Assembly (NCBI GenBank): GCA_944323645.1
Contig: CALUTE010000009.1
Location: 1 to 64,000, forward strand
DNA from: an uncultured Helicobacter sp.
GTDB taxonomy: Bacteria > Campylobacterota > Campylobacteria > Campylobacterales > Helicobacteraceae
Length of the DNA: 64,000 nucleotides
Direction of reading: 5' to 3'
The notes beneath the pieces were generated by a model. It saw only the letters and a program-made list of their open reading frames with translations, was not told where the DNA came from and searched no databases. This document shows, piece by piece, positions 56,095-64,000 of this stretch (position 1 is the stretch's first letter; every line of letters begins with the position of its first letter). Both the position numbers and the translations under genes were made by a program.

Positions 56095-57353
56095 AGCAGA
56101 TATGTGATTTTTGTGGCAGAAGAATTGAGTCAAACTTTCTTTTTCGTAGCCCCAGTAGCTGCATTTGCATTTCTTGCATAGGTGCATTGTACAAGAAAAT
56201 GCGCCAATCGGGAATTGATGCAGAGGCTATCCCGAGTACTTCTAAAGAGTTGTTGGCAGATGAAGCGTTTTCTTTGATAGATATTCCGACACCTAAAGAG
56301 ATGAAAGCTAAGCTTGATGAATATGTAATAGGACAAGAGGAGGCTAAGAAGGTTTTTTCTGTTGCTGTTTATAATCACTACAAACGTATTGTGAGCAACG
56401 TTGCTAATACAGATGATGTTGAAATAGCCAAATCAAACATTTTGCTCATAGGACCAACAGGAAGCGGAAAAACTCTTATGGCACAAACGCTCGCAAGATT
56501 CCTAGATGTGCCAATCGCCATTTCTGATGCTACAAGCCTTACAGAAGCGGGCTATGTGGGAGAAGATGTAGAAAATATCCTTACAAGGCTTTATCAAGCG
56601 GCAGGAAACGATGAAAAAAGAGCACAGATGGGCATTGTTTTTATCGATGAAATCGACAAAATATCGCGTCTTTCTGAAAATCGATCAATTACACGTGATG
56701 TTTCTGGAGAGGGGGTACAACAAGCACTATTAAAAATTATTGAAGGAAGTGTAGTTAATATCCCTCCAAAAGGAGGTAGAAAGCACCCAAACCAAGAATT
56801 TGTTCAAATTGATACAACAAATATTCTTTTTATTTGCGGAGGGGCTTTTGATGGGCTAAGCGAAATCATTAAGCGCAGAATGGGAAACAATACGCTAGGG
56901 TTTGGACAAGCACAAAAAACAAAAGCAGAACAAGAAAATGTATTGGAACTTGTTGAGCCTGATGATTTGGTAGGGTATGGATTGATACCAGAACTCATAG
57001 GGCGTTTGCATATTATTGCCACCTTAACACCCATTACAAAAGAAGCAATGATCGACATTCTTACTAAGCCTAAAAATGCGTTGATAAAACAATACAAAAA
57101 ATTGTTTCAGCTTGATAATGTGGAGCTTGAATTCGAAGAAGGCGCTATTAGGAAAATTGCTGAACTCGCCATCGCACGCAAAACAGGCGCGCGTGGTTTG
57201 CGAGCTATCATCGAGGAATTTACTACAGACATTATGTTTGAACTTCCTTCAATGCGCAATTGCAAAGTTGTTGTTACCAAAGATTGTGTTGAGCAAAAAA
57301 CCAAACCACTTATCATCAAGCATAAAAAAACATCTAAAATACAAGGAGCGTAG
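56091..57353 (+). CDS. clpX: ATP-dependent Clp protease ATPase subunit ClpX
   Basis: The product is 420 residues from ATG 56091, which overlaps the lpxA stop; the longer frame from 56037 lies inside lpxA. The N-terminal zinc-binding domain has CDFCGRR and CISC. The AAA+ core has [12 protein letters not shown] (Walker A), VFIDEIDKI (Walker B), GGAFDGL and ELIGRL with sensor residues. It unfolds substrates for ClpP, which is not in this window. Confidence 0.96.
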   Translation: MKQICDFCGRRIESNFLFRSPSSCICISCIGALYKKMRQSGIDAEAIPSTSKELLADEAFSLIDIPTPKEMKAKLDEYVIGQEEAKKVFSVAVYNHYKRIVSNVANTDDVEIAKSNILLIGPTGSGKTLMAQTLARFLDVPIAISDATSLTEAGYVGEDVENILTRLYQAAGNDEKRAQMGIVFIDEIDKISRLSENRSITRDVSGEGVQQALLKIIEGSVVNIPPKGGRKHPNQEFVQIDTTNILFICGGAFDGLSEIIKRRMGNNTLGFGQAQKTKAEQENVLELVEPDDLVGYGLIPELIGRLHIIATLTPITKEAMIDILTKPKNALIKQYKKLFQLDNVELEFEEGAIRKIAELAIARKTGARGLRAIIEEFTTDIMFELPSMRNCKVVVTKDCVEQKTKPLIIKHKKTSKIQGA

Positions 57354-57355
57354 CA

Positions 57356-58396
57356 GTGATTTTCAACAAGTTTATTGGTATGTTTTCGCACGATATTGCG
57401 ATAGATTTGGGAACAGCGAACACTATTGTTTTGATAAAAGGGCAAGGCATCATCATTAATGAGCCTTCGATTGTTGCTGTGCGTGTAGATAGGTTTGATA
57501 GGGACGGAGAGATTTTGGCTGTTGGACACGAAGCAAAAGAAATGGTTGGAAAAACGCCTAGTGGCATTCAAGCTATTCGTCCAATGAAAGATGGAGTTAT
57601 TGCGGATTTTGATGTAACAGAAAAGATGATCCGCTACTTCATAGAAAAGGCGCATAATCGAAAATCTTTGATTCGTCCTCGTATTATGGTGTGTGTCCCC
57701 TACGGACTCACAGGTGTTGAGCGTAAAGCAGTCAAAGAATCTGCGATGAGTGCTGGTGCTAGGGAGGTGTATCTTATTGAAGAGCCTATGGCGGCTGCAA
57801 TTGGTGCGGGACTTCCTATCAAAGAGCCGCAAGGGAGCCTAATCGTAGATATTGGTGGAGGCACAACAGAGATTGGCGTTATTTCACTGGGAGGATTGGT
57901 GATTTCAAAATCTATTCGTGTGGCAGGCGACAAGCTTGATTTGGCGATTGTAAATTATGTACGCAAACACCACAACTTACTTATTGGCGAACGTGCAGGT
58001 GAGGAGATAAAAATCCAAATAGGCGCAGCCGCTCCATTAGAAACACAGCTTTCTATGCAGATAAAAGGGCGCGATCAAGTGAGCGGACTGCTCAATACAA
58101 TTGAGCTCACAAGCGAGGATATTCGCGAAGCTATCAAGGATCAATTACGTGAAATTAGTAGCGCAGTAAAAAGTGTCATAGAGGCAGTACCTGCAGATTT
58201 GGCAGGCGATTTGGTTGAAAATGGACTTACCTTAACGGGTGGCGGAGCACTCATTCGAGGGCTTGATAGATACCTTTCTGACACTGTTAAGTTGCCTGTA
58301 TTTATTGGTGATGAGCCATTGTTAGCAGTTGCTAAGGGCACAGGAAAAGCAATAGAAGAGCTTGATACGCTCCATAATGCTAGTAGCTACGAATAA
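57356..58396 (+). CDS. mreB: Rod shape-determining actin homologue MreB
   Basis: The 346-residue protein shows IAIDLGTANT (phosphate 1), VDIGGGTTEIGVI (phosphate 2), RPRIMVCVPYG and LTGGGALIRGLD (adenosine motif). It organises cell-wall synthesis along the cylinder. Start is GTG 57356 with AAGGAG at 57343-57348. mreC follows by 2 bases. Confidence 0.96.
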   Translation: MIFNKFIGMFSHDIAIDLGTANTIVLIKGQGIIINEPSIVAVRVDRFDRDGEILAVGHEAKEMVGKTPSGIQAIRPMKDGVIADFDVTEKMIRYFIEKAHNRKSLIRPRIMVCVPYGLTGVERKAVKESAMSAGAREVYLIEEPMAAAIGAGLPIKEPQGSLIVDIGGGTTEIGVISLGGLVISKSIRVAGDKLDLAIVNYVRKHHNLLIGERAGEEIKIQIGAAAPLETQLSMQIKGRDQVSGLLNTIELTSEDIREAIKDQLREISSAVKSVIEAVPADLAGDLVENGLTLTGGGALIRGLDRYLSDTVKLPVFIGDEPLLAVAKGTGKAIEELDTLHNASSYE

Positions 58397-58398
58397 GA

Positions 58399-59217
58399 AT
58401 GCGCTATCAGTCTCTAACTATCGCTGTTGTATTTCTAGCAATTATTTTTATTGCGGTAGATTCTAGCAATTTTTTACAAAAGCATATTATGGCTGTTGGA
58501 GATGTGATAAAAGTATTTGTTTTAGATTCTAAAGAGGGCATCATCACTTCTTATCAAAGATACATCAACCAGGCGAGAACTATTGCACAATATGAAGAAA
58601 AACTCAAAAATTACCAGAAACTAGAAATTGAATTGCACCATATCCAAAACGAAATGGAAGCACTTTCGGTATTTGACACCCAACAAGCGTTCTATAATGA
58701 TGCGCGATTTTTACCAACTCGTGCATATTCTTATGTGGGTATGGGAGATTATAGTCGCATATGGCTTAATTTTGATGTTAAAGGTTATCCGGAAGATAGA
58801 ATTTTTGGAATAGTACAAGACAATAAAGCACTTGGAATAGCAGTTATTCAAAACGAAAAGCTTGTAGGGCTTTTAAATGGCAATAGAAAGTCTAGTTATA
58901 GCGTATTTGTTGGCGAAGAAAAGATTCCAGCAATCATTCACCATAGTGATGTTACACCAGAGAATATTACAGCAGATTTTATTCCCTTATGGAAAAAGAT
59001 CAATATTGGCGATCAGGTCTTTACAAGCGGACTTGATGGGATTTTTATCGAAGGAATTTTGGTTGGTGAAGTGGTGAGTGTGAGTTATGACTTTGGCTAT
59101 ATTTCAGCAGAAGTCAAGCCGTATGCGCAGCAATCAGGTCTTGGATATATGTGGCTCATAGACACTGCGATTCCTATTCAAACAAGCACAAAAGAGGGCA
59201 TGGGGGTTATGCCCTAA
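58399..59217 (+). CDS. mreC: Rod shape-determining protein MreC
   Basis: The 272-residue protein has one N-terminal membrane segment (about residues 5-23) and then a coiled coil (about residues 50-88, with ARTIAQYEEKLKNYQKLEIE). The paired beta-barrel periplasmic domain has TSGLDGIFIEGILVGEV near the end. It links MreB to periplasmic wall enzymes. It overlaps nothing but sits tightly between mreB and the following large gene. Confidence 0.93.
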   Translation: MRYQSLTIAVVFLAIIFIAVDSSNFLQKHIMAVGDVIKVFVLDSKEGIITSYQRYINQARTIAQYEEKLKNYQKLEIELHHIQNEMEALSVFDTQQAFYNDARFLPTRAYSYVGMGDYSRIWLNFDVKGYPEDRIFGIVQDNKALGIAVIQNEKLVGLLNGNRKSSYSVFVGEEKIPAIIHHSDVTPENITADFIPLWKKINIGDQVFTSGLDGIFIEGILVGEVVSVSYDFGYISAEVKPYAQQSGLGYMWLIDTAIPIQTSTKEGMGVMP

Positions 59218-59221
59218 TAAA

Positions 59222-61831
59222 ATGCACAAATATCTTGCGCTTTTAGAGGCTGCCACAAGCAAGCAGGAGCTTCGCGCTATTCTTCTTTCTATCATTCACA
59301 CTCTTGTTGCCTATGCTAAAATGGCTAAAACAGACACAAATAGCTCTGATATGTCAGAATCTAATAGAGCCTCTCATGTACCTTGCAAACTAAAAGCCGC
59401 TAAAGTCCAAGAATCAAACAAATTAACCAAGCCTCTACTTACGCCAAGCCATTGCCTATCACCTCTTTATAGCCCAAATTTTTATCAGCAACTATGCCAA
59501 GACATAAATATATATGAAAAAATTTTTAATTTATTTCGAGATAAGATTTTTACAATTTTTGATCACGGAGATATTATAGATTCTGCATTTTTATATTTGG
59601 GTTTTATCGCACCGACACATTTATCTTGTGATGATCGCTTTTTATCCTTTGTGCAGCTTGCAGACAAAATGCTCGCCCAGAATCCAAGCCAAGAGGAGCA
59701 CATTATGCTTGTTGAGCTTGGAGCAATATCGCGGATTTTATACTCTCCACAAGCCCAGAATATGAGCATTTTTTCTACTACAAGAGATTTGTCCTTTGCT
59801 GCATTAGAATCCATTAATCCTAGTATTGATGATGGCTTAATGTTTTTTCTTACACATATTATGCTTGTAGGTATTGACAGCCCAAGCTCCGGACGCTGTG
59901 CAGAGTTTATGCTTGAAGCTTTTACAATATTTGATGTGCGTTTTGATGTGTTGTACCCTGCTCTTTCTTTTGCATTTACCAAAGCTAAAGCTCCCATTGT
60001 GCGCCGCAATATATGCAATTGGCAGCTTCATATTTTGTGGAATATACCACATCTGTTTAACAATCGAGAATGGCTTTGTCTTTATGGCTTATGGAAAGAT
60101 GGGCTTTATGCTGCATTGTCACGAGCAAAAATGGCGATAGATCAGGTGGGGCAAAGTTTAGAATCTAGTATGCCCAAAACTCAAGAAACCAAGCAATCAC
60201 AAAATGCGCGTATGCAAGCAGAAATCGCTATCGATGAGGCTTTGTATTTGCAGTTTTTTCTCTACCATATGTGCGGCAATAGTTTTAGCACTCAAGAACA
60301 ATGGGCATTGTTTAATACAGAAGTTTCTAAAGCTACAACACCTATATACAGGGATTTTGCTATTCATTTTCTAGATAAATCAGAAAATGCATCAAGTATT
60401 CCTATAAAAACAGAGCCAGAATCTAGTATGCTTCACAATAAGTCTGATCGCATAATAATCGGCTTTTTACGCGATAGACTTGTAGAAAATTCTCCTTTTA
60501 AAGTTGAATACAGTTTGCTAAAAAATCTCCTTACACACAAAGAGTTTAACAATCGTTTTGTGATAAAAGTGTATTGTATGAGTTTGATAGAAAAATCTGA
60601 AAACAATCCAGAAGTTATCAGCAAACTTGCTGCTTTGGGAATAGAAACTATCGATATAGGGCTTGGCTTTAATAAGGCTGGATTCTATAATTCTCATTTG
60701 CAGAAAGCTTGTGCTTTGCGCTCAATTATCCAAAAAGACAGGGTTGCGGTACTCATAAGTCCTAATAATGGCTATGGTATTAGTGATTTTTTGCTAGCGA
60801 CACGAAGTGCCCCACTGCAGGTTTTTTGGACACATGGGAATTTTGTGTATGATATTTGCGGAATCGATGCGCGTCTTACACATATTTGCGACAATCAAGC
60901 CCATATTACGCATCATAGCTTTAGCTTCTATGGGATTCCAGTTAAAATGGATGATGTGTTTTATAATCCCCCAGTAGATCAAACACTCGTTGCAAAAGAA
61001 CAAATGAAATATATTCCAAAATCTACTAGCAAATCTAATACAAGCCTTGGCGCAACGCTTGCTAAAGAGTATTTTCTTATGGGGGTTATTGGGCGTTTAA
61101 CCAAGATAGATTCTCTAGAATATTTGCGCATTATTTGCGCATTGCTTGATAAGCGAAAAGAGTGGGCGTTTCTTGCTTGTGGTCTTGGGAATGAGCAAGA
61201 AATACGGCGTAAAATCACCACAATAAATCCCAACGTACTGGATCGATTTTATTTTGGTGGTTATGTGGATAGCGCTTTGTATGGACATTTGCTTGATTTT
61301 TGGGTGGATAGCTTTCCTATGGAGCAGGGCGAGAGCCGCATAGAGTATGTAGCAAAATCACGTGGGCTTACTTTGCGATACTACCCCTTTTGCGCAAATG
61401 TATTGCAAGAGCGATTGGAGCAGCAGCTTACCGCGATACGAGATGTTATTGAAGCAATCATTGTAGATTCTCGTTTTGCTAGCAAAGAAAAAGATGGGCG
61501 GCATAGCAGAGAATCCTATATAGGCGATGTAGCTAGCGCGCTAGATTCTGGGTTGTTTTGTGATTTTGCAAGCTATAAGGCACTATTTCTTGGTTTTATG
61601 GAGCAGACAAGCGCCTTTAGTGCGCAAGAATACCAAGATAAAGCTCTTATTCTTATGGACAAAACAGCATTCAAAAAGACAAATGAAGAATCTAAAGTAA
61701 AAAAATCTGGGCAGGGATTCTCACAACTTTTACAAACACAAAGCGCTATACATTCTATGAATAATGCAATAAAAGCTCGACTTGGTGTGCAATATTTTTT
61801 GCGCTTTTTACACGAGCATTCTTTGTGCTAA
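59222..61831 (+). CDS. Large putative GT-B glycosyltransferase with helical N-terminal region
   Basis: The 869-residue protein has no signal or membrane segment. Residues about 1-390 are mostly helical with polar Ser/Gln/Asn linkers. Residues about 410-790 look like a GT-B fold: RVAVLISPNNGYGISDFLLATRSAPLQVFW, then MGVIGRLTKIDSLEYLRIICALLDKR, RFYFGGYVDSALYGHLLDFWVDSFP and QGESRIEYVAKSRG. The last three resemble the donor-binding domain of group 1 and OGT/HMW1C-like transferases. It starts 4 bases after mreC without a clear ribosome site. Target and sugar are unknown. Confidence 0.55.
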   Translation: MHKYLALLEAATSKQELRAILLSIIHTLVAYAKMAKTDTNSSDMSESNRASHVPCKLKAAKVQESNKLTKPLLTPSHCLSPLYSPNFYQQLCQDINIYEKIFNLFRDKIFTIFDHGDIIDSAFLYLGFIAPTHLSCDDRFLSFVQLADKMLAQNPSQEEHIMLVELGAISRILYSPQAQNMSIFSTTRDLSFAALESINPSIDDGLMFFLTHIMLVGIDSPSSGRCAEFMLEAFTIFDVRFDVLYPALSFAFTKAKAPIVRRNICNWQLHILWNIPHLFNNREWLCLYGLWKDGLYAALSRAKMAIDQVGQSLESSMPKTQETKQSQNARMQAEIAIDEALYLQFFLYHMCGNSFSTQEQWALFNTEVSKATTPIYRDFAIHFLDKSENASSIPIKTEPESSMLHNKSDRIIIGFLRDRLVENSPFKVEYSLLKNLLTHKEFNNRFVIKVYCMSLIEKSENNPEVISKLAALGIETIDIGLGFNKAGFYNSHLQKACALRSIIQKDRVAVLISPNNGYGISDFLLATRSAPLQVFWTHGNFVYDICGIDARLTHICDNQAHITHHSFSFYGIPVKMDDVFYNPPVDQTLVAKEQMKYIPKSTSKSNTSLGATLAKEYFLMGVIGRLTKIDSLEYLRIICALLDKRKEWAFLACGLGNEQEIRRKITTINPNVLDRFYFGGYVDSALYGHLLDFWVDSFPMEQGESRIEYVAKSRGLTLRYYPFCANVLQERLEQQLTAIRDVIEAIIVDSRFASKEKDGRHSRESYIGDVASALDSGLFCDFASYKALFLGFMEQTSAFSAQEYQDKALILMDKTAFKKTNEESKVKKSGQGFSQLLQTQSAIHSMNNAIKARLGVQYFLRFLHEHSLC

Positions 61832-61936
61832 TTTGAGCTTTGAACGCTCATTTGATATGGTGTTTGTGTAGCTATTACGCAGTGTATGAGCTATTAAAGG
61901 GTAGCAAGGCTACATTGTTGCTTTTAGATTCTGTGT

Positions 61937-61942
61937 TATAAT
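61937..61942 (+). promoter_or_regulatory. -10 element TATAAT for the SH3-like pair
   Basis: TATAAT lies 24 bases before ATG 61966 and is followed by TAGGAGG as a strong ribosome site. It begins a new transcription unit after the glycosyltransferase gene. Confidence 0.55.
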
Positions 61943-61965
61943 GCCAACTTTATTTAGGAGGATAT

Positions 61966-62766
61966 ATGCATAGCGTTTGTTATAGAGAATATTTAGCGAA
62001 GTTTGTATTTACTGTGGCTGTTGTGTGCGTATTACTGGTAGTGCCACAATCAGTGTTGTCGTTGTCCTATGAAGCACCTCAAGCACCCTCCTATGCACCA
62101 AAGGATAAAGACGAAGGGTTGCTTGTACAGTTTGCTTGGGTAGGGCACAATCTCCCTCTAGACACCGGAGAATACCCACCCTTTATGTATCCAGTTCTTG
62201 CACCTTTCCAGACAAATTTTTTGACACATCGTGTTAAAGTGCTCGATGCGGCTTTTGATATGCAGTGGGCAGATGAGACTTTTGATGACACTATACCATT
62301 TTGGATTTGGACATTTTGGGACACAGAAACAAAAATAATACTTGATGAGGAAGAAAAGAGCCTATGCTATGCAGCCACTTTTGGGTGTATGATTCCTTAT
62401 GCGCCAAAATTCAAAGCAGGACAAAAAGCCTATGAAAGCCCAGATTCTGCTTCTGCAGTGCTTCATACGCTCGATAAAAGCGACATTATCTTTCCCCTTA
62501 GCCTCACAAGCGGTGGAGACTTTTACCAAGTGATTATTTTTCCTGCAATGCACAAGTCCATTGAGATGATAAAAGAAAAACATTCTAAACAAGAGAGCGC
62601 AGAAGAAAGTCTTGATATGTCAGAGGCGCAACCTCCAATCAATGCATTTGTCAAAAAGGCAGCGATACGACAACTTAGCAAAGGACACCCCTCTATGCGC
62701 CTTGATCCAAACTACACTGATATACCGGTATTTTTCACACCCCCTTTGACGAGAAGCAAAAACTAG
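61966..62766 (+). CDS. Exported protein with SH3-like domain
   Basis: The 266-residue product has a signal peptide (hydrophobic residues 12-33, ending VLSLS). Residues about 145-195 resemble a bacterial SH3 domain: KAYESPDSASAVLHTL, then DFYQVIIFP. C-terminal charged residues follow, ending FVKKAAIRQLSKG and FFTPPLTRSKN. Bacterial SH3 domains often bind cell wall, but no catalytic domain is seen. AGGAGG precedes the ATG. The next gene starts 16 bases on and has a similar plan. Confidence 0.55.
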   Translation: MHSVCYREYLAKFVFTVAVVCVLLVVPQSVLSLSYEAPQAPSYAPKDKDEGLLVQFAWVGHNLPLDTGEYPPFMYPVLAPFQTNFLTHRVKVLDAAFDMQWADETFDDTIPFWIWTFWDTETKIILDEEEKSLCYAATFGCMIPYAPKFKAGQKAYESPDSASAVLHTLDKSDIIFPLSLTSGGDFYQVIIFPAMHKSIEMIKEKHSKQESAEESLDMSEAQPPINAFVKKAAIRQLSKGHPSMRLDPNYTDIPVFFTPPLTRSKN

Positions 62767-62782
62767 CAAGCAAAGTGTGTGT

Positions 62783-64000
62783 ATGAATAGATTTTGTATG
62801 CGCAAGATGTGTTGCAAGATTCTGCTTGCTGTTGTTGTGGCGGTGCCAAATGTGGCATTGGCACTTTGTGGCAAGGTTATAACAAGTAGTGATAAGGTAT
62901 TTTTTCTTGTAGATGTGTGTCCGTATGAGAAAGCAGACCCACCACCTAGCAGGATTTTGCCCAATCAAGTGCTAACACTTCACGATTTTGATGAAAAAAA
63001 CAACCCAGACACAACACGATCGTTTTTTTGTTTTGAAAATTCTAAGCCAACCCTAACAGCGCAGTGCCTGAATACGTATGCAAACCTATATCTTCCAGAT
63101 ACTATCATAGCAAATGTCGTACGCATACAGAGCGATAAGCATAATATGATTTCTCTTGTACATAAACGTTATGGGTTTCAGATGAATCGCTCAGATCGCA
63201 ATGGCGGGTATTTAGGGTTTCAGAAGACTGGCGGTACCGCTAATAGCTATCAGAATTTCCAAGAGGTTGTGCTAGCGCGTGATACGATGCCACTCTACAA
63301 AGACCCAAGCCTAAATAGCCAAATAATCCTACCAATGATCCACAAAGCCCCTCGTATAAACCCTCAACCAGTTGTGCGTAAAGAAGTTAAAAGCACTACC
63401 CCCGTTTCAAGCGAGATATTTGCTACATTTTTGGGGGATAGGGTATTTCTTGTTGGCTATGAATCGCCGTTTTATAAGGCGATTGTGGTGCGTGATGAGT
63501 CGATGTATTTTTGGGGATATATCTATGAAAATGATCTACAAAAAGCCATAAATACGAAAAAAAATATAAAAAACTTAAACAATAATCCCACACTAACAGC
63601 CCCAAAAGCATTAGAAAAGTTTGACTATATCCAAAATTGGTTCAAAACCCAATACAGCCTAGAATCTTTGCATAAGCAATATGGCGGAATAATCCCAATC
63701 CAATCTGTCAATTCTTCTGCAGAATCAAGCGACAAAAGGGTGTTTATCAAGACGATTTTTGATACACAAACCCAGCGCTTTGCTTTGGCAAATGATGCTG
63801 CAGCACTACCATATTTACCAATAAGCCAGGAGTTTGATGCTTATATTAGCGAGCAAGATCGCGCGAAGGTTTTGGAGATCGCCCATAAGAGGGGCAAGCC
63901 CACTTTCGAAGCGTGGTTTGAGGTGTTTGTAGATTCTGCGACATTGGATTTTATCGAGCGAGAACCCGAAATAAAACTTCTTTCATTAAAACTCTATGAA
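62783..64000 (+). CDS. Exported protein with SH3-like segment, 3' end outside the window
   Basis: From ATG 62783 the frame is open for 406 codons to the last base, so the gene is partial. It begins with a signal peptide (basic MNRFCMRKM, hydrophobic core, ending NVALA) and a Cys soon after. Near residues 170-185 is TMPLYKDPSLNSQIILPMI, like the entry strand of a bacterial SH3 domain. FLVGYESPFYKAIVV followed by WGYIYENDL further on fits its later strands. I do not recognise the rest. It is probably co-transcribed with the preceding exported protein. Confidence 0.6.
   Translation, partial: MNRFCMRKMCCKILLAVVVAVPNVALALCGKVITSSDKVFFLVDVCPYEKADPPPSRILPNQVLTLHDFDEKNNPDTTRSFFCFENSKPTLTAQCLNTYANLYLPDTIIANVVRIQSDKHNMISLVHKRYGFQMNRSDRNGGYLGFQKTGGTANSYQNFQEVVLARDTMPLYKDPSLNSQIILPMIHKAPRINPQPVVRKEVKSTTPVSSEIFATFLGDRVFLVGYESPFYKAIVVRDESMYFWGYIYENDLQKAINTKKNIKNLNNNPTLTAPKALEKFDYIQNWFKTQYSLESLHKQYGGIIPIQSVNSSAESSDKRVFIKTIFDTQTQRFALANDAAALPYLPISQEFDAYISEQDRAKVLEIAHKRGKPTFEAWFEVFVDSATLDFIEREPEIKLLSLKLYE

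Noticed and set aside
57107-57832. 241-codon minus-strand frame across clpX-mreB
   Set aside because: It spans two conserved plus-strand genes in antisense and has no recognisable motif.

Overview
The window reads as chromosome of an enterohepatic Helicobacter or a close relative in the Campylobacterota. Supporting this are gene orders that I recall from H. pylori and Wolinella: rlmN-kdsD-rnj-ksgA, fabZ-lpxA-clpX-mreB-mreC, minD-minE-dprA-ruvX, the CznCBA-type metal efflux operon, and ruvC-dnaA-dnaN-gyrB. The DNA is A+T-rich, genes are packed tightly, and few terminators are recognisable. No species is claimed. I saw no rRNA, insertion sequence, prophage or CRISPR array. One tRNA (Phe) is present.

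Layout. 0-1.2 kb: the end of a membrane-bound O-acyltransferase and its SGNH-like partner. 1.4-7.4 kb: alaS, a convergent lysozyme-fold exported protein, and glyS. 7.4-14.7 kb: an outer membrane porin, then a four-gene RND heavy-metal efflux operon ending in a DUF3240 protein. 14.7-18.8 kb (minus strand): minD, minE, a divergent polysaccharide deacetylase, dprA and ruvX. 18.9-31.3 kb: housekeeping genes (recO, an IMPase-like phosphatase, accD, rlmH, a DksA-like protein, purH, a class V aminotransferase, rimO, a Gfo/Idh oxidoreductase, a PAP2 phosphatase). 31.4-36.8 kb: ccoI, an LprI-like protein, an NFACT protein and ruvC. 36.8-42 kb: the chromosomal replication origin, with DnaA boxes on both sides of dnaA and a DnaA-trio unwinding element before dnaN. 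42-43.2 kb: a small membrane protein, xth and tRNA-Phe. 43.4-45.5 kb: a decaying accessory cluster holding a frameshifted small exported peptide, one intact beta-barrel protein, a deleted barrel gene and a C39 peptidase pseudogene. 45.5-53.6 kb: kdsD, rnj, ksgA, hisF, a phosphorylase-like gene, rlmN and queH. 53.6-54.8 kb: a 1.2 kb stretch with no gene. 54.8-61.8 kb: the envelope and cell-shape operon, followed by a large putative GT-B glycosyltransferase. 62-64 kb: two exported SH3-like proteins, the second running off the window.

The most unusual feature is at DNA level. The heptamer AGATTCT (reverse complement AGAATCT) recurs roughly every 250 bases in many regions, about twenty times the chance rate by my hand count of the first 5 kb. 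It occurs in all reading frames, is common in variable protein linkers, and is often arranged as perfect inverted pairs. The pairs include a 14-bp palindrome followed by Ts just after alaS, 15-bp arms in the alaS convergent gap, and 13-bp arms inside a ksgA insertion. This resembles DNA uptake sequences of Neisseria and Pasteurellaceae, which I do not know to be described for Helicobacter. The second main signal is the bipartite origin. The third is the decaying C39 peptidase and exported-peptide cluster.
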